A stretch of DNA of 23,477 bases from an uncultured Collinsella sp. (GTDB taxonomy: Bacteria > Actinomycetota > Coriobacteriia > Coriobacteriales > Coriobacteriaceae), in assembly GCA_902475375.1 (NCBI GenBank), contig CABRZC010000022.1:1-23477 (forward strand). The letters run 5' to 3'. The translations under genes and the position numbers were made by a program. The notes below the pieces were generated by a model. That model was given only the letters and a program-made list of their open reading frames with translations, searched no databases and was not told the DNA's origin. Below, one piece after another: positions 11,078-18,740 of this stretch (position 1 is the stretch's first letter; each line of letters starts with the position of its first letter).

Positions 11078-12394
11078 TTACTCGGAAGCAGCCTTCTCGG
11101 TCTTCCAGCCATCGACGAAGGCGTTCTTGACGCCGTCCCACTTGGTGTTGTCGGCAGCATAAGCAATGAGAGCCTGCTTGAGGTTCTTCTTCCACTCCTC
11201 AGAGGGGATGTAGACGAAGTCCCAAGCGACGGTCTTCTTGCCGTCCTTGGCCATGGCAACGGCCTGCTGCGAGAAGACGTTGGTGGTCTCCTTGGCGCTC
11301 TTGAACGGGGCGGTCAGACCCATCTTGTCAGCGATGATGCTGGTGGCGGTGTCAGAAGTGACGCACCAATACATGAAGTCCTCGGTGGCCTTCTGAGCAT
11401 CCTCGGAAGCCTGGGAGCTCACGCACCAGTAGTTCTCGCCGCCGGAGCACAGGCCCTGGTTCTCCTCGCCGTCAACGCCGATGTAGATCGGCAGCATGCC
11501 GAGCTGGTCGTCGGTCATACCGGCCTTGGTGAGGTCAGCGTAGGCCCAAGAGCCGTTCTGATAGAAGACGGCCTTGCCGGTTGCGAACTCGTTGGTGGCG
11601 TCGTCGCCGGTCTTGGAGGCAAGCTGCGAAGGATCGCAGGTGGAGTCGGTGATATACAGGTCGAAGATCTGCTTAAAGTTGTCGAGATACTCGCCCTTGA
11701 TCTCGTCGTCCTCCTGGTTGTGCTCCTTCTCGAACTCGTAGTAGAGCGGGAGGTTGGCGAGGTGGGTGGTGTAGCGCCAGCTGGAAGAGTCATCCATACC
11801 GGCGGAAGTGAAGGCACCGTCAACGCCGAGCTCGTCCTTGCGGGCCTGGATGTCGTCAGCGCAAGCCTTCAGCTTGTCGAAGGAGTTGATGTCCTCGGCC
11901 TTGTAGCCAGCCTTCTCGAGCAGCTGCTTGTTGTAGATGATGCCGTAGCTTTCCTGGACCCAGTCGATACCCAGATCCTTGCCATCGGACTGCAGAGCCA
12001 GGGAGTCGTCAATGAGCTCACCGCGGAGCTTGGTATCGGACAGATCGGCGCAGTAATCCTTCCAGTTCTTAAGACCGGTGGGGCCGTTGACCTGGAACAG
12101 GGTCGGAGCGGAGCTCTTGGACATCTCGGACTTGAGCTTCTCCTCGTAAGTGTTGGAGGCGGCGGTCACGATCTTGACCTCGACGCCCTTCTCCTCCTTG
12201 TACGCCTTGGCGATCTCCTTCCACTCCTTGTCGACCTCGGGCTTGAATTGGAGGAAGTAGACCTCGGCAGCGTCACCAGAAGCAGAGGAGCCGGAGCCGG
12301 CGGAGCCACCGCAGCCCACGAGACCCAGACCAAGAACCGCAGCCGCGGAACCAGCAAAGCCCAGGAACTGCCTTCTGCTCATTTCGTTCTTCAT
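11078..12394 (-). CDS. Sugar-binding lipoprotein of the ABC importer (MalE type)
   Basis: A 438-residue extracytoplasmic solute-binding protein (family 1, CUT1). The N-terminus MKNEMSRRQFLGFAG has a twin-arginine motif, followed by lipobox LVGC with Cys28 as the lipid anchor. This suggests a Tat-exported lipoprotein. A Gly/Ser/Ala tether follows, then the binding fold starting AAEVYFLQFKPEVDKEW. An upstream in-frame ATG at 12412 would add MKGWIV. The start at 12394 is preferred because AGGGTGG lies about six bases before it and MKNEMSRR begins a normal signal. It is the first gene of the operon, with two palindromic operator candidates upstream. Maltodextrin is the likely substrate given malQ and glgP nearby, but this is not certain. 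Confidence 0.92.
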   Translation of the reverse strand: MKNEMSRRQFLGFAGSAAAVLGLGLVGCGGSAGSGSSASGDAAEVYFLQFKPEVDKEWKEIAKAYKEEKGVEVKIVTAASNTYEEKLKSEMSKSSAPTLFQVNGPTGLKNWKDYCADLSDTKLRGELIDDSLALQSDGKDLGIDWVQESYGIIYNKQLLEKAGYKAEDINSFDKLKACADDIQARKDELGVDGAFTSAGMDDSSSWRYTTHLANLPLYYEFEKEHNQEDDEIKGEYLDNFKQIFDLYITDSTCDPSQLASKTGDDATNEFATGKAVFYQNGSWAYADLTKAGMTDDQLGMLPIYIGVDGEENQGLCSGGENYWCVSSQASEDAQKATEDFMYWCVTSDTATSIIADKMGLTAPFKSAKETTNVFSQQAVAMAKDGKKTVAWDFVYIPSEEWKKNLKQALIAYAADNTKWDGVKNAFVDGWKTEKAASE

Positions 12395-12416
12395 TACAAT
12401 CCACCCTTTCACACCG

Positions 12417-12436
12417 TGGCGGCACCCTTTGCCGCC
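12417..12436 (-). other. Hairpin in the malE leader
   Basis: GGCGGCA/TGCCGCC forms a seven-base-pair stem in the 5' leader, about 25 bases upstream of the start. Its loop on the minus strand displays AAAGGG, the same sequence as in the true ribosome-binding site. It may be a stabiliser or a decoy site; this is weakly supported. Confidence 0.35.
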
Positions 12437-12502
12437 GCCTTCGGAGATTGGCTCGGGGACTTTGCCCCTTTTGCTGATTTGAACGATACGCTATTTGGCT
12501 AG

Positions 12503-12589
12503 TTGTTTGAACAAGTATTACTAGAGCGGTAGAAAAACTTCGGTGAACGGTAATTTCAACTTGATACTTGACAAGTTTTGTATAAACAA
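12503..12589 (-). promoter_or_regulatory. malE operator region with two palindromes
   Basis: TTGTTTGAACAA (12503-12514, perfect 5+5 arms) and TTGTATAAACAA (12578-12589) are 75 bases apart. Between them lies ACTTGACAAGT (12566-12576), an odd-length palindrome. On the minus strand TAATAC (12515-12520) immediately precedes the proximal palindrome and could be the -10 box, which would place the operator on the start site. The palindrome matches sites upstream of malQ, gntR and the PTS gene. Confidence 0.6.
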
Positions 12590-12610
12590 TTATTTGTTAT
12601 CGAATGCAGA

Positions 12611-12659
12611 GAAAACGCCCGGTCAAGCCGATGCATCGTCGGTTTGACCGGGCGTTTTC
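12611..12659 (-). terminator. gntR terminator (probably bidirectional)
   Basis: A 21-base-pair stem (12611-12631 with 12639-12659, one G-U pair) has TTTTC tracts on both strands. It lies 42 bases past the gntR stop and separates gntR from the malE promoter. Confidence 0.8.
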
Positions 12660-12700
12660 GCTTTGAGGGCATGAGTCTCGTCAGGCTGCGAGCTAGCCGG

Positions 12701-13420
12701 CTATCGCTTGGAGTTGACGCGGTAGTGGAAGATCTCGGGATGCGTGCGGGCATGCGTGACCTCGAACAAGATGCCGTCCGAGGTGTACGACTGGCTCTCC
12801 ATGACGGCAACGCAGTTGTATTTGCCGAGGTCAAGATAGCTGCAGTCCTCATCGTTGGCAAGCTCGACGCTCACTGTACGGCGACTCGCCATCACCTTGA
12901 CGCCGCGTTTGTGCTCCAGATAGTCGTAAATTGACTTTGCGGCGATCTCGGGCGTCAGGCCCTTGGCGATTGACTCCAAAAAGTAACCATGGTCTACTTG
13001 GCGCGCATTGCCGTTAAGGCTTCGGACACGCACCACGCGAATCAACTCCTCGCCCACCTTAAAGCCCAGGCGACGAGAGAGTTGCTCGGTGCAAATCAAA
13101 TGTTCAAAAGACTTAACGTCCGTCGATGCAACGGCATTGTTGCGCTTTGCAAATTCGCCAAACGACTCGACTTCCTCGAGTGCGCCCAGCATGTCGGTTT
13201 CGCCCTTGAGCCAAATAACGCGCACGCCCTTGCCGTGTATAGGCTGCACAAACATCTGGTCGGCCAGCATGCTCAAGGCGCGTCGAACGGTATTGCGCGT
13301 GCAGCCAAACTCCGCGGTCAGCTCGGCTTCGGTTGGCAGCATCTCCTGAAACGCATAAGTCCCGTTAATGATGCGCGAACGGATCTCGCGGTAGATTCCT
13401 TCGTAAATCGCTTTTGGCAT
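12701..13420 (-). CDS. GntR/HutC-family transcriptional regulator (TreR-like)
   Basis: A 239-residue DNA-binding regulator. Residues 1-75 form the GntR winged helix (IYREIRSRIINGTY, LPTEAELTAEFGCTRNTVRR, then the wing HGKGVRVI). Residues about 90-235 form a UTRA effector-binding domain, which binds a sugar or sugar phosphate in TreR/HutC members. The N-terminal domain resembles Bacillus TreR from memory, and the palindromes TTGTWTAAACAA near this gene resemble TreR-type operators. It is transcribed away from the PTS gene, with operator copies on both sides. It is a likely regulator of the PTS, ABC and malQ genes, possibly sensing a phosphorylated sugar made by the PTS. ATG 13420 has GAGGTG at four bases. 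Confidence 0.9.
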   Translation of the reverse strand: MPKAIYEGIYREIRSRIINGTYAFQEMLPTEAELTAEFGCTRNTVRRALSMLADQMFVQPIHGKGVRVIWLKGETDMLGALEEVESFGEFAKRNNAVASTDVKSFEHLICTEQLSRRLGFKVGEELIRVVRVRSLNGNARQVDHGYFLESIAKGLTPEIAAKSIYDYLEHKRGVKVMASRRTVSVELANDEDCSYLDLGKYNCVAVMESQSYTSDGILFEVTHARTHPEIFHYRVNSKR

Positions 13421-13472
13421 GACTTCACCTCTAATGAATATGTATGGCTAGGCACGATAGCATTTCTTGAAG

Positions 13473-13484
13473 TTGTTTAAACCG
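13473..13484 (+). promoter_or_regulatory. Operator candidate upstream of gntR
   Basis: TTGTTTAAACCG, 53 bases upstream of the gntR start. It shares GTTGTTTAAAC with the malQ site (on the opposite strand there) and suggests autoregulation. Confidence 0.55.
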
Positions 13485-13581
13485 ATTATCGGCAAAGCGA
13501 CAGGATTTAACCGTTGACGGTTTCCGTCGCGCCCAAACCGGTTTCGCTCAAAACTGCCGGTACGACAATCGTCTGGTCCTC

Positions 13582-13606
13582 TACAATGAATCCATTGTTT
13601 AAACGT
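13582..13606 (+). promoter_or_regulatory. PTS gene -10 box and operator candidate
   Basis: TACAAT (13582-13587) is followed after seven bases by TTGTTTAAACGT (13595-13606), so the operator would cover the transcription start. It extends into AAACGTTT, a second small palindrome. Confidence 0.55.
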
Positions 13607-13647
13607 TTCACCACGCGCAACGCGCCTCGATATTCGGGAGGCAGAAC

Positions 13648-16101
13648 ATGCTGCAAAAAATCCAACGCTTTGGCGGGGCAATGTTCGCGCCCGCCATGTT
13701 GTTTTCCATATCGGGCCTTATGGTCGGCGTCTCCGCCCTCGCAACGTCTGCGGATATCGTCGGCGACTTCGCCGTATACGGAACCCCTTGGTACGTTTTT
13801 TGGACTATCATCCAGCGTGGTTCGTGGACGGTCTTTAAACGACTTCCGCTCCTTTTTGCCGTAGCGCTGCCCATCGGCCTTGCCCAAAAGCAACCGGCAC
13901 GTTGTTGCCTCGAGGCGCTCGTGGCCTATTTTGCCTATTGCTTCTTTTTGAGCGAGATCATCAAGCTGAGCGGAGACAACCTTGGACTTAAGTACCCATC
14001 GTCTTTGACCTCCGCTAGCGGCATCACCATCATCGACGGCATCAAGACACTCGACACCGGCATTATCGGCCCGCTGGCGGTGTCGGCAACCGTCGTCGCC
14101 ATCCATGACCGCTTCTACGATGTCAAGGTTCCCGATTGGCTCGGTACCTTCTCGGGCTCCTCGCTGGTCTACTTCATCAGCTTTTTTGCCGTGTTCGCCC
14201 TTGCCGCCATCTCGGCCGCCATCGTGCCCTTCGTATACGCAGCGACCGAAACGCTGCGCCACGCACTTGTGGGCGTCGGCTCCTTTGGCGTAGGCATCTT
14301 TGTCTTTTTAGAACGAGCACTCGAGCCCATGGGGCTGCACCACCTGCTCTACATGCCGATCTACTACGACAACCTGGTCATTAACGACGGCATCTACGCC
14401 ACGTGGACCAATTTGCTCCCCATTCTCTCCCATAGCACGCGCCCCCTCAATGAGCTTGCGCCGTGGGCCGGTTTTACCGCCACCGGCTGGGTCAAGCTCT
14501 TTGGCCTTCCTGCCATCGCGGCTGCGTTCTACTCCACCGCAAAGCCCGAGCGCCGCGCTGCCCTCAAGGTCATCCTGGTTCCCGCCATTGTTGCCTCAGT
14601 GGTCTGCGGCGTCACCGAACCGCTCGAGTTTCTCTTTATGTTCACCTATCCCGGACTCTTTTTGCTCTATGCCGTCCTATCGTCCTGCCTCGCCATGGCC
14701 ATGAACTTCTTTGGCGTCGTCGGCATCTTCTCGGGCGGTTTTATGGAAATGGCTGCCTTCAACTTTATCCCGCTCATGCGGGCGCATGCCGGCTCCTACC
14801 TTTTGGCACTCGGAATCGGACTCATTTTTAGCGTCATCTTCTTTCTGAGCTTTCGAGGTCTTATCCTGACCTTTGACCTTAAAACCCCGGGACGCGAGGG
14901 CCATATCGCCAGCAACACGGCGCTCTCACGCTTGACGGGAAACGACGTTGACGAAAAGCGCTCATCCAAAACCGGCGCTTCCGGCGACCAGGCCTCACAA
15001 GATCATCTGCTCGCCGAGCAGGTTGTGACGCTTCTGGGCGGCGTCTCCAACATTGTGGGCGCAACCAACTGCGCCACGCGGCTGCGCGTCGAAGTCGTGG
15101 ACCCCTCCATCGTCGCGGACAATGCGACCTTTGTCGCAGCGGGTGCCAAAGGCCTCATCGTCACCGGCAAGACCGCTCAGGTAATCATCGGCATCTCGGT
15201 ACCCCGCGTCAAAGAGCACTTTGATCGGATTATGGGACTCGAACCGGGTTTTGCATTCGCCGCCTCGCCTTCTCATGCCGCCGACGCCACCAAAAAGCAT
15301 GGCAATGTCTGCTTCTTCGACATCGACGGTACGCTCGCCTGGCAAGATCCCAGACTTGCCCAGGAGCTTCCCGAGGGTGAGCGAGACCTCTCCCCCTATC
15401 CCAACGAGACGGTTGCACAGGCAATTCGCACGTTTGTCGCCAACGGCAACAAAGCCTTTATCTGTACGGGGCGCACCCTCAGCTGCATCCATCCCAAGCT
15501 GCTCGAGCTGCCGTGGGCAGGCGTCGTGTGCCTCGCGGGCGGTTACGCCGAACTCGAGGGGCGTATCGTGCGAAATGCAGCCATAAACCCTGGTCTGCTA
15601 CAGCGCCTCGCCCCCTATCTCGAGCAATCGGGCGAGGTCATTCGCTTTGAGGGCATCGATCGCGTCGTGCGCATGAGTGCAGATGCCCCCGAGACGTACG
15701 GCTACGCACGCACCGTGGGCGACGCCGTCACGCAACTTGAGCACTACAACGCCTATAAAATTCTTATGTCCACACCACTTGCCAACCGCATCGCCCAAGA
15801 TGAAGAGCTTGGACCTCTGCTCTGCCTCAACGAGCTCGAGCTCGAGGTCACAGAAATCTCGCCGCGCGAGTGCACCAAACGGGCCGGAATCAAGGCTGTG
15901 CTTGACGCCCTGGGACCAGACCACGGCACCGTATATGGCATTGGCGACGCGAGCAACGACATCGCCCTCATGGAGGCGGTCGATGTTGGCATCGCCATGG
16001 GCAACGCGCCGGACTTCCTCAAGGAAAAGGCCGACTACGTAACCGACAGCTTCGACCACGACGGCGTCGTCACCGCGCTCGAACACTTTGGGCTTATCTA
16101 G
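13648..16101 (+). CDS. PTS sugar permease EIIC-EIIB fused to a HAD phosphatase
   Basis: An 817-residue triple-domain protein. Residues 1-420 are a glucose/alpha-glucoside-family EIIC membrane domain with about ten helices and the conserved GVTEPLEF (Glu324/Glu327). Residues about 450-530 are an EIIB domain with phospho-accepting Cys475 in GATNCATRLRV. Residues about 550-817 are a Cof-type (IIB) HAD phosphatase with DIDGT (Asp558, Asp560) and GDASND (Asp767, Asp771). The reading frame is continuous, so this is a true fusion. No EIIA is present and it must come from elsewhere. The logical role is import of a disaccharide as its phosphate and removal of that phosphate at once, feeding MalQ/GlgP; the sugar is not proven. 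GGGAGG lies seven bases before the ATG. Confidence 0.9.
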   Translation: MLQKIQRFGGAMFAPAMLFSISGLMVGVSALATSADIVGDFAVYGTPWYVFWTIIQRGSWTVFKRLPLLFAVALPIGLAQKQPARCCLEALVAYFAYCFFLSEIIKLSGDNLGLKYPSSLTSASGITIIDGIKTLDTGIIGPLAVSATVVAIHDRFYDVKVPDWLGTFSGSSLVYFISFFAVFALAAISAAIVPFVYAATETLRHALVGVGSFGVGIFVFLERALEPMGLHHLLYMPIYYDNLVINDGIYATWTNLLPILSHSTRPLNELAPWAGFTATGWVKLFGLPAIAAAFYSTAKPERRAALKVILVPAIVASVVCGVTEPLEFLFMFTYPGLFLLYAVLSSCLAMAMNFFGVVGIFSGGFMEMAAFNFIPLMRAHAGSYLLALGIGLIFSVIFFLSFRGLILTFDLKTPGREGHIASNTALSRLTGNDVDEKRSSKTGASGDQASQDHLLAEQVVTLLGGVSNIVGATNCATRLRVEVVDPSIVADNATFVAAGAKGLIVTGKTAQVIIGISVPRVKEHFDRIMGLEPGFAFAASPSHAADATKKHGNVCFFDIDGTLAWQDPRLAQELPEGERDLSPYPNETVAQAIRTFVANGNKAFICTGRTLSCIHPKLLELPWAGVVCLAGGYAELEGRIVRNAAINPGLLQRLAPYLEQSGEVIRFEGIDRVVRMSADAPETYGYARTVGDAVTQLEHYNAYKILMSTPLANRIAQDEELGPLLCLNELELEVTEISPRECTKRAGIKAVLDALGPDHGTVYGIGDASNDIALMEAVDVGIAMGNAPDFLKEKADYVTDSFDHDGVVTALEHFGLI

Positions 16102-16217
16102 CCGAGCCCCTCACCGCGTTTGCGACCGCAAGACTCAATCGTCTTCAACCGCCGCGCTCGACGCCCCAATGTGGCAATATGTTGTCTGCATAATGCAACA
16201 GTGCAACCTAAGAAAGA

Positions 16218-17243
16218 ATGCGAGAACCCGTGTCCAGTCCGTTTACCAGCTTTTTAGCCCAGCACTTTGATCAGATTAACGACTATCTGGCCACGTTTTT
16301 TGACGGACAGGCGACTTCCGCCGATATCGAGCGCTACCTGTATACCCCGCTCTCGGCATTTACGGCCAATGCCGGCAAGCGCCACCGCCCGCTCATCTGC
16401 ATGCTCGCCGCGACCGCAGTGGGCGGTAGCTTTGAGAGCGCCCGCAGCGCCGCGGCAGCCATCGAGCACTTTCAGTCGGGCGCGCTGATCCACGACGACA
16501 TCGCCGACAACGGCCAACTGCGCCGCGGCAAGCCCTGCATGCACCTTACCGAGGGCACGGGACTCGCCATCAACTGCGGCGATTTAGCGCTCACCATGGT
16601 CACCAAGACGGTTCTCGACGACCCCACGCTCGAGGCAGACGTGAAACTCCGCGTGCTCCACGAGCTCACCGAGATGATCGTCCGCACCATTGAGGGCCAG
16701 GCACTCGACTTGGGCTGGGTCCGCGATGGGCGCTTTGACATCTCGGTCGACGATTATCTGGACATGGCGACGCACAAGACCGCGTACTACAGCGGAGCCA
16801 CGCCACTTGCCGCCGGAGCCATTATCGGCGGCGGCAGCGAGGAGCAGATTGAGGCGCTGCGCGCCTTTGGCCTGCACACGGGCCTTGCCTTCCAGATCCA
16901 AGATGATCTGCTCAACTTGATCGGCACCAAAGAGGCCGCCAACAAGGACTTCCGCACCGACATCACCGAGGGCAAGCGCACGCTTGTCGCCGTGCACGCC
17001 CTGTCAGACGAGCGTTATCACGACGAGGTCGAGGCAATCCTTTCCTCGGGCACCGAGGACCCCGCGCAACTTGCATGTGCTGTGGAGATCTTCCAACAGA
17101 CCGGCTCTATCGATTACGCCCACGCCTACGCGCTGGACCTGACCGCCAAAGCCAAGGCCGCCATCGAGGACGTTTCGCTCGACCAGCATGCACGCGAACT
17201 GTTCCTCTCCATGGCAGATTTCTTTGTGGAGCGCCTTAACTAG
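16218..17243 (+). CDS. Polyprenyl diphosphate synthase
   Basis: A 341-residue trans-prenyltransferase that extends allylic diphosphates with isopentenyl diphosphate, giving precursors of quinones or lipid carriers. It has GKRHRP near residue 53 and the first aspartate-rich motif HDDIAD (Asp93, Asp94, Asp97). The second motif is QIQDDLLN (Asp229, Asp230, Asn233), where the usual last Asp is Asn. A KRT element follows (GKRTL). Product length cannot be read from sequence by eye. The ATG at 16218 sits close behind AAGAAAG; GTG at 16230 is a possible alternative start that removes four residues. It is followed by a peptidoglycan-binding protein gene after 138 bases and shows no clear terminator. 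Confidence 0.88.
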   Translation: MREPVSSPFTSFLAQHFDQINDYLATFFDGQATSADIERYLYTPLSAFTANAGKRHRPLICMLAATAVGGSFESARSAAAAIEHFQSGALIHDDIADNGQLRRGKPCMHLTEGTGLAINCGDLALTMVTKTVLDDPTLEADVKLRVLHELTEMIVRTIEGQALDLGWVRDGRFDISVDDYLDMATHKTAYYSGATPLAAGAIIGGGSEEQIEALRAFGLHTGLAFQIQDDLLNLIGTKEAANKDFRTDITEGKRTLVAVHALSDERYHDEVEAILSSGTEDPAQLACAVEIFQQTGSIDYAHAYALDLTAKAKAAIEDVSLDQHARELFLSMADFFVERLN

Positions 17244-17285
17244 CGGGGGTTGCAAAACCTGTCGGCAGCGCATTTGGGTACAAGT

Positions 17286-17294
17286 TGCTACACT
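17286..17294 (+). promoter_or_regulatory. Extended -10 promoter candidate
   Basis: TTGCTACACT contains TG-n-TACACT, an extended -10, about 90 bases upstream of the peptidoglycan-binding protein gene. No convincing -35 is seen. Confidence 0.35.
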
Positions 17295-17381
17295 GTTGAA
17301 TGTATGTTTATGCATCTCTTTGCGTCGTCTATCCGACAGGCGCTCAAATAGTACGAATGATACGCCGAAAGGGGTTCGTTC

Positions 17382-18287
17382 ATGGAACCTATTACAACGG
17401 GCATGCAGGGAGCAGCCGTCGAGGACGTGCAGTCCCGCCTTCTGCAGCTCGGCTATACAATCGATGACGCCGAGGTCTCCGACAAGCGCTTTGGCACCAC
17501 CACCGAGCAGGCTGTTGGCACCTTTAGGCTCGATAGCGGCCTTGCCGCTGGCTGTGCCGTCGATATCCCCTGTTGGAGCGCCCTGGTAGACGCCTCGTAT
17601 AAGCTGGGCGACCGCACGCTCTATCTGCGCATGCCCAATTTCCATGGCGCCGACGTTCAGGCCCTGCAGCGCGCGCTCAACGTTTTGGGCTTTGCCTGCG
17701 GTGAGGACGACGGTTACTTTGGCCCGCACACCGAGGCCGCTCTGCAGCAGTTCCAGGAAAATGTTGGCCTGTTTGCCGATGGTATGGCGTTCCAGGATAC
17801 CTACGCCTATATCAACCGCCTGCATCACGTGTGGGAGGGCAAGCCCTCGGTTACCGAAGCCGAGTCGCGCATCGGTTTTGCCCGCGCCGCCAACGTGCTC
17901 GAACGCTTCCAGATTGCCGTCATCGGTGAGGACCCCATCGCGCGTAGCGTTGCATCGCGCATGTGGAACATCGCCACGGCGACGACCGATAGCAGCGGCA
18001 TGATGCTTTGCGATTCCGAGGTTCCGACCGACGTGGACCTGGTGCTCGAGATCGCAAGCGATGAGCTGCCCGCAGATGCAGCGCCGCGCGCCACGATCGC
18101 CCTTGCCGAGTGTCACAACCTTGCACAGCGCATCCGCACCGCCAATGTCGCCGCGCAGCAAAAGCCCGCGCGCATCCGCATTGAGCTCACGGGCATGACG
18201 CGCTACAACGGAACCTTCACCGCAAGTGATGCGCAGACACTCGCCGTACGCCTGCTCGATGGCGTTTGCGATGCCCTCGCAGATTAG
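17382..18287 (+). CDS. Cytoplasmic protein with two peptidoglycan-binding repeats, CwlM-like
   Basis: A 301-residue protein starting MEPITTGMQGAAVEDVQSRL, with AAAGGGG upstream. Two PG_binding_1 repeats are visible: about residues 6-65 (VEDVQSRLLQLGY...FGTTTEQAVGTFR) and about 80-140 (VQALQRALNVLGF...FGPHTEAALQQFQ). There is no signal peptide or membrane helix. Residues 170-301 (IGEDPIARSVASRMW... DLVLEIASDELP...) recall the fold order of Amidase_3 but lack recognisable zinc ligands. The architecture matches mycobacterial CwlM, a cytoplasmic non-enzymatic amidase homologue that regulates peptidoglycan precursor synthesis. That role is an inference here. It directly precedes tRNA-Gln. Confidence 0.8.
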   Translation: MEPITTGMQGAAVEDVQSRLLQLGYTIDDAEVSDKRFGTTTEQAVGTFRLDSGLAAGCAVDIPCWSALVDASYKLGDRTLYLRMPNFHGADVQALQRALNVLGFACGEDDGYFGPHTEAALQQFQENVGLFADGMAFQDTYAYINRLHHVWEGKPSVTEAESRIGFARAANVLERFQIAVIGEDPIARSVASRMWNIATATTDSSGMMLCDSEVPTDVDLVLEIASDELPADAAPRATIALAECHNLAQRIRTANVAAQQKPARIRIELTGMTRYNGTFTASDAQTLAVRLLDGVCDALAD

Positions 18288-18325
18288 GTAAACTAAACGG
18301 GTTGCTTTTGGGCAACACCACACAT

Positions 18326-18397
18326 TGGGACGTAGTTCAACGGTAGAACTCCGGTTTTTGGTGCCGGCTGTTGGGGGTTCGAATCCCTCCGTCCCAG
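18326..18397 (+). tRNA. tRNA-Gln (anticodon TTG)
   Basis: Cloverleaf: acceptor TGGGACG/CGTCCCA, D-stem GTTC/GAAC, anticodon arm CCGGT-TTTTGGT-GCCGG with anticodon TTG, variable CTGTT, T-arm GGGGG-TTCGAAT-CCCTC, discriminator G. CCA is not encoded. It is followed by a strong terminator. Confidence 0.95.
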
Positions 18398-18411
18398 CCC
18401 CAAAGAACATA

Positions 18412-18446
18412 GCGCTCCAGGCTCTTATGAACCTGGAGCGCTTTTT
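18412..18446 (+). terminator. tRNA-Gln terminator
   Basis: A perfect ten-base-pair stem GCGCTCCAGG/CCTGGAGCGC (18412-18421 with 18432-18441) is followed by TTTTT. Confidence 0.9.
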
Positions 18447-18456
18447 CGTGGGCATG

Positions 18457-18473
18457 CGGAGGGATTCGAACCC
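18457..18473 (-). repeat. tRNA 3'-end fragment, inverted copy
   Basis: On the minus strand GGGTTCGAATCCCTCCG is identical over 17 bases to 18375-18391 in the T-arm and acceptor of tRNA-Gln. No matching 5' tRNA half is found next to it, so it is a fragment and not a second tRNA. It may be a relic attachment site of an integrated element. Confidence 0.7.
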
Positions 18474-18595
18474 GCAAGGAATCTACCTATATAAGACAGA
18501 CGCCCCAGGCCCATAACGACCAAGAGCGCCTTACATCTAGAAAATATAAGCCTAGTTCCGAAAAGCGAGCCGCATGCAACAACCAAGCCACCACA

Positions 18596-18732
18596 GGCCC
18601 CGGGAGAGCGGGGACACCGGCTTAGGTTTATCGCGAGTTCCGCACGAACAGGAGGCCACTTAATGTGGCCTCCGTCGTGAGCAGGACTGTAGAGCAGGAA
18701 ACCTAAGCCGGTGTCCCCGTTCTCCCGGGGCC
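18596..18732 (+). repeat. Long-armed structured repeat, copy B
   Basis: 34-base arms at 18596-18629 and 18699-18732 are complementary except for one position, which would be a G-U pair in RNA. They enclose a 69-base core (18630-18698) that matches copy A. The central hairpin is GGAGGCCAC/GTGGCCTCC where copy A has GAAGGCCAC/GTGGCCTTC, a compensatory change. Copy B lies eight bases past the stop of the Toprim protein gene, again with its core antisense to the gene. No T-run terminator follows on the minus strand, so this element may itself form the mRNA 3' end. Confidence 0.9.
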
Positions 18733-18740
18733 GGCGAAAT

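Noticed and set aside
18325..18516. 63-codon frame on the plus strand
   Set aside because: It runs through tRNA-Gln and its terminator.
18451..18540. Second tRNA on the minus strand
   Set aside because: Only the T-arm and part of the acceptor are recognisable; no 5' acceptor, D-arm or anticodon arm fits.
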